Source: Pezicula radicicola
Taxonomy: Eukaryota; Ascomycota; Leotiomycetes; Helotiales; Dermateaceae
Length of the DNA: 64,000 bases
Assembly: GCA_003008705.1 (NCBI GenBank)
Contig: PDUO01000002.1
Location: 1,878,898 to 1,942,897 of the forward strand
Direction of reading: 5' to 3'
Part shown: in pieces, positions 12,244 to 22,995 of the stretch
Numbering within the stretch: the first letter of the stretch is position 1
Layout of the letters: each line of letters starts with the position of its first letter
The notes under the pieces: generated by a model
Told to the model about the DNA's origin: nothing
The model's database searches: none
Seen by the model: only the letters and a program-made list of their open reading frames with translations
Made by a program: the position numbers and the translations under genes

Positions 12244-13618
12244 GTTGACTGTTGGTGGAAGATGGACTGGATTTGTAAGAATTGGTAGTCGTAGGATGGA
12301 TTGAGGAGTGGAAAATGTGCAGGATTTGATCTGGGTTGGTGATGATTAAGAAGAAGAAAACAACAACAAGAGGTGGAAGTCAAGAAGTCAGGCAGTTGGC
12401 GAACACGAGGTTTTATGTTTAGCTGTGTATGGATGGGCATGGTCGAACTTGTGTAGGATTCAGCAAGGTGCAGCGCCCCGTTATCCAATCCAGAGGGTAG
12501 GTTCGACCCCAATCGTAAGACCCAGCATGTGTAGCTGGGATCGTCATTGGTGGCGGTGGCAGTCGTAGATGAGAGGCAGGCAGGTTAGAAGCAAGTTACG
12601 GAGGACCATACAGGCACACGAGGCACAGTGATCACAATCTCGATGGAGCTGAAGCGCTGAACCTTGATTTCGCCAATCTATTGAAACACCACCGTTCGTG
12701 TCGCTTTCCCTGCTTTTACACACACACACACACACAGGAGACAGGTACAAAAGTTAGAGGGGGGGAGGCAGTGTTCACGTCATCGAGGGGCAACTTTGAA
12801 AATATGTACAGGTACCATAATAATGATGATGATGGAAATGTAGAAAATGATCATGACCTGAGTTAAATTATGGTACGGGAACAAGGAACAAGGCTGATCG
12901 TCTATGTCGCTCGTGCTTCTTTCCCTTGGCAAAGGTCTTGGAAATTGCTTGTTTTCACGTTTCATTCTTGGCGATCTTATCAGTTGACGAAGCCACATTA
13001 ATCCGACTATACGAAAATCGCATGAATAATTGGTGTGCGCCTTTTCTGCGTAGTCTACTAGGGTTGGCAGAGGGTGGCTACAAGACTACCTAGCAAGGGT
13101 CATGGCGGCGCTTGTACAGTACCTTCCGTACTTTCGTACAGTGCTGTAGTGGAACGAACAAGTTGTTCATCCACCAACTGCCGTGAGTGCCGTGCTTCCA
13201 CAAATCTATTGTTTTCCAAGACAAAACACCAAAGTGACGACTTTGTATTCAAGTAGGCTGCTTCAAGGAAGTGAAGCTGTGAATGCTTAGACTTGTTCAA
13301 ATGCACGTATCAGAGAGGAATTTTTTATTCTTCGGATCGGCTTGCATAGGTACCTAGTTGGTGCTGTATTTGTTTGAGATGATATCCTGCATACACCACA
13401 GGTACCCTTTTGATTTGAGCAATAAATCTCATCTTCGTTCAAATTCCAATCTTCCCTTTTCATTTCCACTTATATTCCCGAAGATGCTTCCATTAACCAT
13501 TCCCATATTCATCGAAATATCGACTCCACCAATATCTTTTCCCTTAAGTCTTCAGCTGAATATTTTCCCTCCCAACAAGTCATTCCCAGCCAGCTAGATC
13601 CCATATCACGCCCTCAAC
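12244..13618. other. Intergenic, with (CA)n microsatellite
   Basis: Contains the promoter of the small Cys-rich gene and the 3' flank of the next - strand gene. A (CA)n run lies near 12719-12736. A GTAC-rich patch (13110-13150, several GTACAGTAC/TTCCGTAC-like words) resembles patches elsewhere in the window. No coding character seen. Confidence 0.5.
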
Positions 13619-14290
13619 TTATGCCTCAGTTCTCAACCAACCTCTCAGTTTCAATCCCACAACAGGCCTCAGCCCTTCCCTCCTCTCTTTACTTGCAACT
13701 GGTAAAGCCCATCGAAACCTCATCCATCTCTCCTCCTCCAACTCCTTAATCCTCTCAAGCACCTTGCTTTTCTCCACGCCATCAGCCTCATAGTCAATTC
13801 TCACAGCACCAACACTAGCACCCGTCTCTATTCCAATATCACGATTCTTGGCAAGTGAATCCTGCAGGATACAAAATCCCTCTTTATTGCGGCTGCAGCG
13901 TGAGCAGCAGCGTTGGTCTTGCGGTTGCTTGTTTCCGAATAACTTAAGTGAATGGTGAGGATGTTGACGGGTAGAGGTAAAAGAACAGCGAAGACCGAGA
14001 TGAGAGCATTGGAAACATGATTCTCTGATGCGTGTCGTTTCCCGGGCTCTATCTTGATTCGATGCTCTTGCTTTTAGTGCAAGTAGTTCTGGTTGGGAGA
14101 GTGGTAAAAGTGGTAGCGGAGCAGTAAGTGTTGAGCACTCCGATCTCGTGATCTGCAGCGTCGGTGGTGTGAAGGCGGCTACTTCTTCGATCTGAGAGTT
14201 TGCGGGAATGGAGAGGGAAAGAGTTTGAAGCTTTTTGAGTCTCGATGTGGTCTCAGTTTGGCTTTGAGTTATGATCATCTTGTTTCGCAA
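13619..14290 (-). CDS. Unknown fungal protein with two Cys clusters
   Basis: Single open frame, 223 aa; the second Met (14278) is an alternative start. Not recognised. A CxxC pair in CFQCSHLGLRCSF (near residues 92-104) is followed by CCSRCSRNKEGFC (near residues 129-141). The pattern C-x2-C-x6-C ... C-C-x2-C-x7-C suggests a small zinc-binding module, unlike the Zn2Cys6 transcription-factor motif. The C-terminal part (VLERIKELEEERWMRFRWALP) is amphipathic and charged. The N-terminal 80 residues are Ser/Thr/Pro/Leu-rich and probably disordered. I recall similar Cys patterns in uncharacterised ascomycete proteins, but cannot name a family. Confidence 0.65.
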   Translation of the reverse strand: MRNKMIITQSQTETTSRLKKLQTLSLSIPANSQIEEVAAFTPPTLQITRSECSTLTAPLPLLPLSQPELLALKARASNQDRARETTRIRESCFQCSHLGLRCSFTSTRQHPHHSLKLFGNKQPQDQRCCSRCSRNKEGFCILQDSLAKNRDIGIETGASVGAVRIDYEADGVEKSKVLERIKELEEERWMRFRWALPVASKERREGLRPVVGLKLRGWLRTEA

Positions 14291-14892
14291 AGATGATGAA
14301 AAAAGAGAGCAAGAATAGGTTAGATCGAAGAGAGTTGTTTGTGGTCGAATTTATGTTGTGATTCTGATGGACTAGGGTCTGCTTTAAGATGAAGTTGATA
14401 TAGTGAAACGGAGAGAGAGGGGTTGTTTTGCTGCTTTGCTAATTTATAAGGAGTCGATGGGCTGTCCTGAAATTCACTTCCTCTTTGTAGTAGTGTTTGA
14501 ATTGCATTGTTTAGAAGGCAGTCGAGCTTTGTTTTGTTGCAGAACAGCACCTTTCTTCATTGTTACAGAGTGGTGCAAGATGTCTCGGGGACATTCTACG
14601 AACAGCGTGCAACATCATATTAGTTCACAGGCAAACTCGACACTAGAAGCGACAACGATTGATCAGAGGGGAATATATATAGCAACTGAGTAGGTATCTT
14701 CATAGCAAGATCGCCATGCGCCATCCCAGCAACAAATTGCATGTATACGCCCTTGATAACCCCCCTTTCGGCAAAATGAAGCAAATGGGTATCTTGAATA
14801 GTAAAGTCTTGGCATCCACCCGTCGTCTCAAGCAAATAGCGAATCTATTCTCAAATAAAAGAGTCCAAGCAAGAATCCAAAGCTTTCTAGAG
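14291..14892. other. Intergenic, no gene seen
   Basis: Upstream region of the Cys-cluster gene and the 3' flank of the kinase gene, both on the - strand. No repeat or RNA signal found. Confidence 0.5.
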
Positions 14893-17262
14893 TCATTTAG
14901 ACTTCTGTCCAGCTTTCCTCTCTTTCGCAACGGCCTCTTTATATACCTTGGCAGTGCAGAAAAGAGGTAGCTTCTTGGCAGCAATCTCATGAAGTTTTTT
15001 ATCTTCCGGATCCCATGACTCCTTTCTGTGGCGCTTGTTGACCTGCTCTCCTGGCTGACGATCCACACTAGAGCATTCGTCTGCTATGGTTTGGCTACCG
15101 TCCCGAGTGACATTCTCTCCCTCCATGGGTGGCACTACAATGTTCGATCCAAGAGCGAGTCCATCTAAGCTCAAGTTTGAAGGCGATCCGGCATCCGTCA
15201 AATTGGTACCAAATATATCATTGACCGGTACAGACCTAATGACCGGCAGGTCCCTCTGGAGCGACATGTTAGCTATCGCCTTTGGTTTTCTGTTACCCAT
15301 TGCGCTCTGTGTATCTGGTACTAAAAACTGACTTCCAGATTCTCTTAACGCAGCCAGTATGCGCTTTCTCTTCGACGGGCCCCTATGTTGTGTATGTCGA
15401 TCTAAATTGAAATACGGAGATGCTGAAGCATCTGGCAACCTGTGTCTTGGCTTCTTTGTGATCTCCTCAGGTGCAGGCCCACAACCTGGAAAATACTCGT
15501 CCACTCTTTCTTCCTTATCACGTGGCACCCAAAACTTAATGCTTCGTTGGTATACGTTTTCTACCTCGTCAGGATGACCTCTGGGATGGGTATACCAAAT
15601 ATGGGTCAAAGCTTCGGAGGCATTCATCCGTTTCTCAGGCTCGACGTGGAGAAGTCCACGGAGATAGCTTTGTGCAGAAGGGAATAGCTCTTGCCATCTC
15701 ATCTGTGAGTGCTGTGCTTCTTGGTCGTCAGGGAAGTGCTCCTCAATCTCCGTGTCACTCATTTCAGAAAGCTCTATCATTGGCGGAGCGACGTGTGTTC
15801 CGGTCAAAGTCAACAGTGTCACAACCCCAAGGGAATACATATCCGCAGAATCAGTATATCCAGCATCGGTTTGGTTGATCAGTTCGCTAGTAGACAATCA
15901 GTATAAATAATTCGAAGTCGGCAGTAGCCTTTCAGGCTTACGGTGCAGCATATCCGCATGTTCCAACGTCGGATCCCTTTCTGAAGATCCTGGTCGTATC
16001 GCTGCGTCGTGCATGACCGAAGTCTGTTAGGACAACTCGAAGTCCAATGTCCCTTCGAGTGATGAGGACATTCTCTGGTTTGATATCTCTGTGGGCAATT
16101 CCCTCAGAGTGGATGAATTGTATGGCTATAGCGACCTGACGAGTGATGATGCGACTGTGATAATCTTCGAGCCAGTTGCCATTGGCTTGTATATAGGAGA
16201 AGAGATCACCACCAGCCGCAAGCTCAAGGAACATATATCTTGAAGTGATTAGCTCAAAGGACCAGGGAAAGTGTAACGTAATCTTACATGGTCTCCTTTG
16301 AAATGAAAGCTTTCTTAAGACTGATGATATTGGGCTATGAAGTATGAGAACATCCACTTCTTGGCAGGGTTTTACTTACATGATTCAGCTCACTCAGAAG
16401 TCTGATTTCTCGTTGAGCTCGTATCTTTCTCTCCTTCACTTGCTTGACTCTGTCTTGCCAAGGTTCTCGTCTTCCAAAGCTTTGCTTGGGCACTTTCAGG
16501 TCAATGACTTTACATGCCAACTGCTTCGTCGAGCCAACCTCGCTAGCCAAGTACACAATGCAGCTCTGGCCAGTACCAAGAGGGCGATTTGCTACTGTGT
16601 AGAGACTGTCAAAGCTCTGCAGGAGAGTTAGCGTCTGATAGTGGTTCAGGAAAATGTAGAGCCAACCCGAAGTTCGTGCAATTGGTTCCTGTCTCGATAT
16701 TCACGTGGATTACTTAGAGTCGGCTGAAGGAACGTGAACTTCCAGTGCGGTCTGATTTCAATCACATCACCGTGGCTGAGGAGGTAGCCGACTCTCTCAC
16801 TCCGTGTGATTCCAACGAGAGCACCATTCACGTACGTGCCATTAGTAGATTCTAGATCCTCGCAATAGATTAGTGCAGGTGGGCAACTAGCCGTCTCGTC
16901 GTCCTCATAGGAGATTGAGTAGATACGAAAATGCTGCTTCGAGACTAAGAAATCATGTATGGCATAATCACTAGGATAATTTTAGTAATGGTCATAAAAA
17001 TTTCAGACAAAGATCAAAGATCTCACCATTTTTCATCATCTCGGCCAATCCTAAATTCTTGACCAGAATGAATTGGAATGCTTGCTGCAGGCCGATAAGT
17101 CATGGTGAAGATATATATGTAGAATCTAGACCTACTGTAGAATTCAGTTTTGGTATCGGCATATTCAAGAAGGGCAATGGTGGTTTCGCGTTGAGTGACT
17201 GAATTCGTTACTGCGATTTGAGACGCATCTGGCAGAGAAGTCGAGACAACGTCCGAAGACAT
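14893..17262 (-). CDS. MEK1: FHA-domain Ser/Thr kinase, Mek1-like
   Basis: Seven exons: 17262-17136, 17084-17027, 16970-16667, 16616-16380, 16334-16288, 16238-15942 and 15886-14893 (687 aa), with introns of 45-56 nt. An N-terminal FHA domain shows EFRIGRD, LVSKQHF and STNGTYVNG, the phosphothreonine-binding loops. The kinase domain carries the ATP lysine in QLACKVIDL (K199), HRDIKPEN (catalytic D309), DFG (D330), GTCGYAAPE and DSADMYSLGVV, so it looks active. A basic, disordered C-terminal tail of roughly 200 residues follows. FHA plus kinase is the layout of Mek1/Cds1/Rad53/Dun1 checkpoint kinases. One N-terminal FHA and no second FHA favour Mek1 (meiotic recombination partner choice) or Cds1. 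The first intron is 51 nt and stop-free, so retention would keep frame. The third intron has an unusual GTTGGC donor. Confidence 0.88.
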
Positions 17263-17680
17263 GATTGGAGGAAGAGAAGGCTGAGGCTGTCAAGGTTAGT
17301 TGGGAGGTGGTTAGTGATGGATAGTGAGGTGTGGGATAGCAATTGTCCTGGAAACCAACGCAATTGGGCGTCAACAGGTTAAAGTGGTTCTCAATATGAT
17401 TGAAGTTGTCAGAATGGAAGTCCTGGGAAGCTCAAGGTTGGAACAACGGACGTTGACCAAGGCGATTCAGGCTAAATCACATGATTACCCAAAATGACTT
17501 AGTTGTAAACCAAAAGCCCTAAGTTGATTTTGATTCGTCTAGTGAGAGAGACTCTAGCCCGATCTGGGCTAGCACCCACTCAGAAGGAATATCTATTCTA
17601 AGTACAATACATCTTGAATCTCTTCCCAAAACTATTCCAACTTTCAACCTCACACATACACGCAATCTCATCAATTCAAG
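17263..17680. promoter_or_regulatory. Divergent promoter, FHA kinase / eL41
   Basis: 418 bp shared by the kinase (-) and the ribosomal protein gene (+). A pyrimidine-rich leader (about 17615-17680: CTCTTCCC, CAACCTCACAC) precedes the eL41 start, as is usual for ribosomal protein genes. I could not place a TATA box with confidence. Confidence 0.5.
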
Positions 17681-17850
17681 ATGAGAGCCAAATGGCACAA
17701 GAAGAGAGTTCGCCGTCTCAGACGCAAGCGCCGCAAGACTCGTGCCAGATCGTAAGTCCTCCCTACAGCTTTTACCACAATTGTCGCAGCAGCAATGTTA
17801 CCAGCGCGGTCAATCTGCATCAGCTTGCTAACAGCTTCCACAGTAAGTAA
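17681..17850 (+). CDS. RPL41: Ribosomal protein eL41, 25 aa
   Basis: One of the smallest eukaryotic proteins, part of the ribosome at the subunit interface. Exon 1 (17681-17751) encodes MRAKWHKKRVRRLRRKRR and on to ARS. A 92-nt intron (17752-17843, GTAAGT donor, GCTAAC branch site, CACAG acceptor) precedes a seven-base exon 2 (17844-17850), which completes the Ser codon and adds Lys and the stop. The spliced protein ends in ARSK, as expected for eL41. Unspliced RNA would also stop at once (TCG TAA), giving a 24-residue protein lacking the final Lys. Residue 6 is His where many eL41 proteins have Arg. The gene falls below most length cut-offs. Confidence 0.93.
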
Positions 17851-18647
17851 ACAACTCACCAACAACTCGATCTCGATCACTCCTTACCTCTCAAACACCA
17901 CATCATGACAACATAACCTCCAAGTCTGCGCCATCTCTCGCACCGACGTCTATTCCTCTTTCAGCATTCAGATCACACGCACAATTTGGATCTACCACTT
18001 CGTACAATGGCAGCTGGGTGTTCGGGGATATGAAGAGTTTGGTGACGCGCAGGCATTGGCATTTGCTGGGGGTACATTTGACGGAAGCAGGATCGGTCAA
18101 TTATCTTTTGTCGATTTGTATTTGAGGGTTTTATGAACCATGGAGCGATGGAAGGATGTTGCCTCAGATGCAGAATTTCGCCGACTTCAAAACCAAATAA
18201 AAAGAAGTTCGCTTCGTCCCAAAAACAAACCCATTTGAATCTCATCATTGCTGTGACATGTATTTTTGATTGTGACTGGATCCCCGCACTGTGAGCGCGT
18301 AGCTAGCTTCATTGCATCATTGCACCCCTAACATTGATTTAATCTGAACGAGTTTACAGGAATATAACTCGTTCAGAAACGAACTAACATGAGCTTTAAT
18401 CCGAGGTAATCGTTTGTGCCCTATAGTATGCTACCTGCAAAGAGTCTGATAATGGAACTTGCAGATCATTTTTGAAGCTCTAGTGTGTGGACAGCTTTGA
18501 GGGGTGTCCGCCGTGACCGCCATCGTGCTAAAATATTCTGCCGAAAAAAAAGTTCGTCTATGGGGAAGAAGTGGTCCCGGGCCTTCTCAATCTCAGCGCG
18601 ACTTCATTATTGCCAATAACACCCCGACTTTGTACACCTCTCTAAAG
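17851..18647. other. Intergenic, eL41 3' flank and RPA49 promoter
   Basis: No gene seen. Two ribosome-biogenesis genes (eL41 and Pol I A49) lie in tandem across this gap. An open frame continues upstream of the A49 Met from 18504 but lacks conserved character and is probably leader. Confidence 0.45.
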
Positions 18648-20105
18648 ATGGCAGACGGAACCAAGAAACGAAAGAGAAACACGGATAGTTCTTCCCAGCC
18701 CAACAATAAAGCATCTCTTGAGAGTTCTGTGAAGCATGTCAAGATATTGGTTCAAGAAGTAGATAAATGGGCTCCCATCGTAGGTATGTACACGCACTCA
18801 ATTGGGAAACTCTGAGTATGAAGAGTCAATCCACTAATTTGAAAGTAGCCTCAACTCCAGGAGTCGCAATACCGACATCAATCTCTTTGCAGCCGTATAC
18901 CAAGCAGCGACCGAATGCGCCTCAACGATCAGGAAGAAATGCTATTACCACAACCGAGCTCCTATTACACTCGTCGGCCCATCCCAGTCTGGATTATACA
19001 GCACGAGAGGAGGAAGATGGTGGAACCGATGCACTGCAGAAACATTATGTCGGAGTTTACAACCCAGAAACTGGCAAACTGGAAGTTATGGAAGCACGGA
19101 AGATGGTGGTACGAGGGATTGTGAGAGCACAGCAAGCTTCTGAGGAAGATGAGACTATAATGGTAGGTTGTGGATATCAAGTTTCCAACTCACATACTAA
19201 ATTCATCGTAGAATTACCGGGAATCTCGCACCGAACTTGGGAATCTTTTTGGCACCAAGAAGGCACGCAAAACTATTGCTTCGAGGACAGATAATGCTAT
19301 CGCGCCTGAAAAGGCTGCAAGAATAGCAGCTAACGGAGGCAAGCCTGCCAAATTAGACGCCGTATCTGCAGCTACGCTTGCGACCATGAAGCAGGCAACG
19401 GCGGGTATGGCGACACGAGAACAGTTAGCTGCAGCAGCAGATGCTTCTAAACCACGACCCAAGGCCAATCTCAATGCCGCAGACGTTCAGGACGTGTACA
19501 CACTGGATTCTTTGATTGGGGATAGTATGTTGGAATTGGTTCCAGTGAGGGAATGGGAAAAGGCTGTTAAGGACAAGAAGGAAGTCATGGTGCCAGTTCG
19601 ATATGTGGCTGAACGGATCCGAAAGCTTGCCGCTCAAAAATCTCCTGAAAAACTCAAAGCTCTTCGATATGTGTTATGCTTAATGGAGTTCTACAATTCT
19701 GCAAAACCAAGTCGAGGTGGAAGGGTGCTTCCCAAGAGAAGCGAACTACGAACTGCTTTGGGCGATATGCCTGAACCTGTGCAGGAGGATATTCGGCGGA
19801 AATTCTCTACGGCGGGAACGATCAGCAAATTCCAAGGGGACCTTTTGATCACAACCATCTGTGCTCTGGCCTGCGTGATCGACAACTTCGAGGTTGATAT
19901 TTTCGACTTGGCCGAGGGTTTGAGATTGGAGGTGAAGGAGGTGTCAACATACTTCCACGAGATTGGTGCAAGGGTTGTTGCTTGCCCAGAGGCGCACAGA
20001 AAGCTTTTGGGCTTAGATAAAGCTGCTGCTGCACAACGGAAGTTTGCCAAGCTTAAGCTACCACTTGATTTCCCCAAAGTTAACTTTCCCAGAGGGAAGA
20101 GATAA
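18648..20105 (+). CDS. RPA49: RNA polymerase I subunit A49
   Basis: Pol I-specific subunit (TFIIF/TFIIE-like) that supports initiation and elongation of rRNA transcription in the nucleolus. Exons: 18648-18783, 18846-19162 and 19212-20105 (448 aa). The introns are 62 and 49 nt; the first has a GTATGT donor. The N-terminal basic stretch (GTKKRKR) is a likely nuclear signal. It is followed by the A34.5-dimerising beta-barrel region (HYVGVYNPETGKLEVMEAR) and an Ala/Lys-rich linker. The C-terminal tandem winged-helix region runs from VYTLDSLIGDSM through RYVAERIRKLA to KFQGDLLITTICALACVIDNFEVD. Length and order fit the family. It lies convergent to the next - strand gene, with about 400 bp between the two stops. 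Confidence 0.94.
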
Positions 20106-20506
20106 ATCAGTTGATTGGACTTAGGATGGGAGAGAATATCAATGGCGTATTTACTGGCGCAGATATGGTGAATTCTGTCCATCACTATCTTCAAGTTCAA
20201 GTTACCATCATCTGTTCCAAACGCAAAATGGAAATCCAGCGGTATTAAGGAGCAGAGAACCTGCCAAAGCATACGTTCTCACTGTGATTGTTTACAGTTA
20301 CTAGCGCTTTTGGCCTTACACCCTGTGTATTTAGATACTCGTGTATCTAGTCGACCCAATAGTCCTACAATGTACTCTACTAGGTACGGATAAACAAGCA
20401 AAGGCCTTAGTGGTCCTCTCTGCACTGTGAATATATTGAGCATAATCCCAGCCCAAGTTTCTAGCACGTCTAATAGTTCTTATTATTCTTCCCCACCTAG
20501 TGATCT
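20106..20506. other. Short convergent intergenic region
   Basis: 3' flanks of RPA49 (+) and the following - strand gene. Nothing else seen. Confidence 0.45.
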
Positions 20507-21028
20507 CTAGACCTTTAAAAATTCCCATGCTGTTCCTTCATTCTCTGTCTCAACCAACTCATTTGTGTCTTCTTTAATACCCATCTTCCAAAGTTTGTCA
20601 CCATGTCTCATCAACAGCAGGTAGCCTCCATCCGGATGTCTTCTTGCACAAAAGTATTCATAACTTTGATGATGAAAAGCCCTGGCCACGAACTTCCCCT
20701 TCCCGTCATGTCCGATGTACGTCCCCGACACGCAGTTACAGAACCCAAGCCAACCATCCTTCTCGACGCAATTCCAGTGCCAGCCACCCATCCCGCTGAT
20801 GATATTGGCCTCTAATCGCAGCCTCCCGCCTTTGAGGGTAATCACCCGATTATGAATTCGGTCACGAATCATAAATGTCCCGCCAGCCCAAGGTGCTGCA
20901 TCGCGGTGGGTAGTATCGCCCCAGAAATCATCTATGACTGTCGTCGTGTCCGTCGGAGTATTGGCCGCTGTTGAGCAGGTTGTCATAGCTATTGAAGCTG
21001 TATCACCTTCTTCAAGCTCGGTTTTCAT
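20507..21028 (-). CDS. Fungal unknown protein, Trp/Gly-rich beta-type fold
   Basis: Single exon, 173 aa. After a Thr-rich N-terminus (~40 aa) the sequence runs DTTTVIDDFWGD, FMIRDRIHNRVITLKGGRLRL, GGWHWNCVEKDGWLGFCN, SGTYIGHDGKGKFVARA, PDGGYLLLMRHGDKLWKM and TAWEFLKV. Repeated strand-turn units with a GWLGF core and an xYIGHD turn suggest a beta-trefoil-like fold, related to fascin or actin-crosslinking repeats, as seen in many small unknown fungal proteins. The fold is inference from pattern; I know no function. The convergent gene is RPA49, and the divergent neighbour on the other side is a tRNA gene on the same strand. Confidence 0.72.
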   Translation of the reverse strand: MKTELEEGDTASIAMTTCSTAANTPTDTTTVIDDFWGDTTHRDAAPWAGGTFMIRDRIHNRVITLKGGRLRLEANIISGMGGWHWNCVEKDGWLGFCNCVSGTYIGHDGKGKFVARAFHHQSYEYFCARRHPDGGYLLLMRHGDKLWKMGIKEDTNELVETENEGTAWEFLKV

Positions 21029-21314
21029 CTTAGAGACGATGAAGACAAAGAGTAATTACAGAGTGAAAATCTTGCTAGGATAATTAATTCACTTGTAGGA
21101 GATTGTTCGCCGTGGCTGGTGGTGATCCTGCCAGTTGATTATGCAAGATCTACAGCATACATACCTACCTGCCTCGCCTGCAGGTGCGTAGCGCTTCGCT
21201 ACATTTCCCAAAGACGTCTGTACCGAAAACATGAACCAAAAACTTCCACTGCTTTGAAATAACCAATTTACAACGAGAAGTAAAACAAAAAAAAGGCAAA
21301 AACGAATGGTCATC

Positions 21315-21414
21315 TGCTATCTCCGGGAATCGAACCCGGGGCCAGCGCAATCTCGAGAATTGGGAATTCTCTTCTACGTGGGAAGCGCTGATTTTACCAC
21401 TAAACCAAGACAGC
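21315..21414 (-). tRNA. tRNA-Gly(CCC) with a ~29-nt intron
   Basis: On the - strand the acceptor arms GCTGTCT and AGATAGC pair over 7 bp (one G-T wobble), with discriminator A at 21315. The D arm is GGTTTAGTGGTAAAATC. The anticodon stem AGCGC/GCGCT encloses TTCCCA, interrupted after position 37 by an intron (about 21378-21350), then T. The T arm is CCGGG-TTCGATT-CCCGG. Mature length is about 71 nt with a 4-nt variable loop, normal for tRNA-Gly. The anticodon is CCC. The intron sits at the canonical position 37/38. Confidence 0.9.
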
Positions 21415-22658
21415 CTGCCGTGAAAAGCGGGGGTTTTTGTGTGTGTAAAACTTGTTATTTCGGAACTTAATATCCAAGATCCTAATTTTCTCGATGTTTT
21501 CGCGTAAATTTCGTCTCTTGATGCGGTTAGTCTTGTCGTCAGTGCAGCTCGCTTCCAACCTCAAGTATAAAATAGCGACACCTCCCCCCTTCTCTGAAAG
21601 CTATTTCTTCTTTCACATTTTCTCAATACACGCCTTTATCATATGCCGGCTCTGCCGGCTCTATTTCCGCCACCCACGGACCGCTCGCCTTGGAGCAGTG
21701 ATTGGTTTTCGAGGCATATTGTTCTTCAAAGTATACATTACAGATCACATCATCTGTACGCCTTGCAGCTGAGTATGTGAGGGATGGCCGTATATACGAG
21801 ATGGCACCTACTGGCGGGCGACAACGAGAACCAATCCCTACTCGAGGCAAGCATCTGTCAATGAGGCTGTATGCTTCCATGACGGGTAAAGATATCCAGC
21901 AGAAGTCGAGAACCACTCCATACGCAAAGGCGAGAACGGCAAACGCGGTACATCACCTCCCTCACCTTATCATCGTTGATTATACACCATTACAACATTT
22001 GCCGGAATTCTTGTCGACTATCCTCGTAGCTTTGCCGCAAGAATTTACCTCGGCTGCAGGACTTTATCGTCGATCACCCACTATCAATAGCTTTACCTCA
22101 AACGCACAGATGCCTCCAAACAGTTGCCGAATTTTACTGCCGGTGTTGCTGTAAAAGCTGCAAGGAGAGGCGATTAGCGGTAAGTTCCATTTGCTTTGTT
22201 TTGTTGAGGGAAAGTTCCGACAGTTGGGCGATCGACGATGGAATTTGAGAAGCTGTATAGCTATAGGTAGTTGTAAGGATGATCGACGATGAGTTTAGGT
22301 AGCAAACGCTGCAAGTAACAGGTGGCCCTCAATGTCTATAGGATTTCTTGGTATCTTCCTGTCCCTGGAAGGAAGCACCTGCCTTTTACGGCGAGTTTAC
22401 GAGGGTAGATGACGTCTCTTTTTTTTTCTGTCCTTCGTGCATTTTGTTGGTGAATTTCTGAGGGTGTATGATCGACGATTAAGACTCGACAGCTTTCGTA
22501 CTCTTCCAGAGTCTGTTCCTGAGAGTCACTCCAAGAAACTATTAAAGGACTAGTTCTCTCGGCCTTCTGATTTTTGATATATATTCTTCGAACAATTTAT
22601 TTTATACGGTCAATAAATTCAAATCCACGAAATCTCCTACTTCATATTTTTTTTTACC
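21415..22658. other. Gene-poor region with repeated GATCGACGAT
   Basis: No convincing gene. The ten-base word GATCGACGAT occurs at 22230, 22281 and 22470, and in reverse complement at 22066. Open frames of 80-150 codons (for example 21702-22154 +) show no family resemblance. It marks the transition into the AT-rich island. Confidence 0.5.
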
Positions 22659-22740
22659 ATGCCGAGACTAAGGTCTAGAGTAACTATCTGTCCTGTAACA
22701 ATTCCAGGTCGATCCAGGCCATCTCCGCTTGCGATTCACA

Positions 22741-22955
22741 TAAACAATGTAAACGATATTCTAGAGAGCCAAGCGAATGTCGCAGAAACCACCACCGATA
22801 TAAACAATATACCAACTCATCCAGATAGCTCTGGCACAAACGACGTAAACGATATGCGAGAGAGCTGAGCGTATGTCGCAGAAACTACTTATATAAACAA
22901 TATGCTAACTCGTCAAGGCAGCGTAGACACAAACGATATGCCAGAGAGCCGAGCC
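22741..22955. repeat. Degenerate tandem repeat, ~84-96 bp period
   Basis: The word AAACGATAT followed by a (C/G)AGAGAGC(C/T)(G/A)AGC block recurs at 22751, 22847 and 22931. Two copies are also followed by ATGTCGCAGAAAC and TATAAACAATAT segments. Copies are imperfect and of unequal length. The repeat overlaps a short open frame starting at 22659, so it may be a decayed coding repeat. Confidence 0.7.
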
Positions 22956-22995
22956 TTGTGGCTTCATATACTTCTACCCTCCTTTCGAACCGCGC

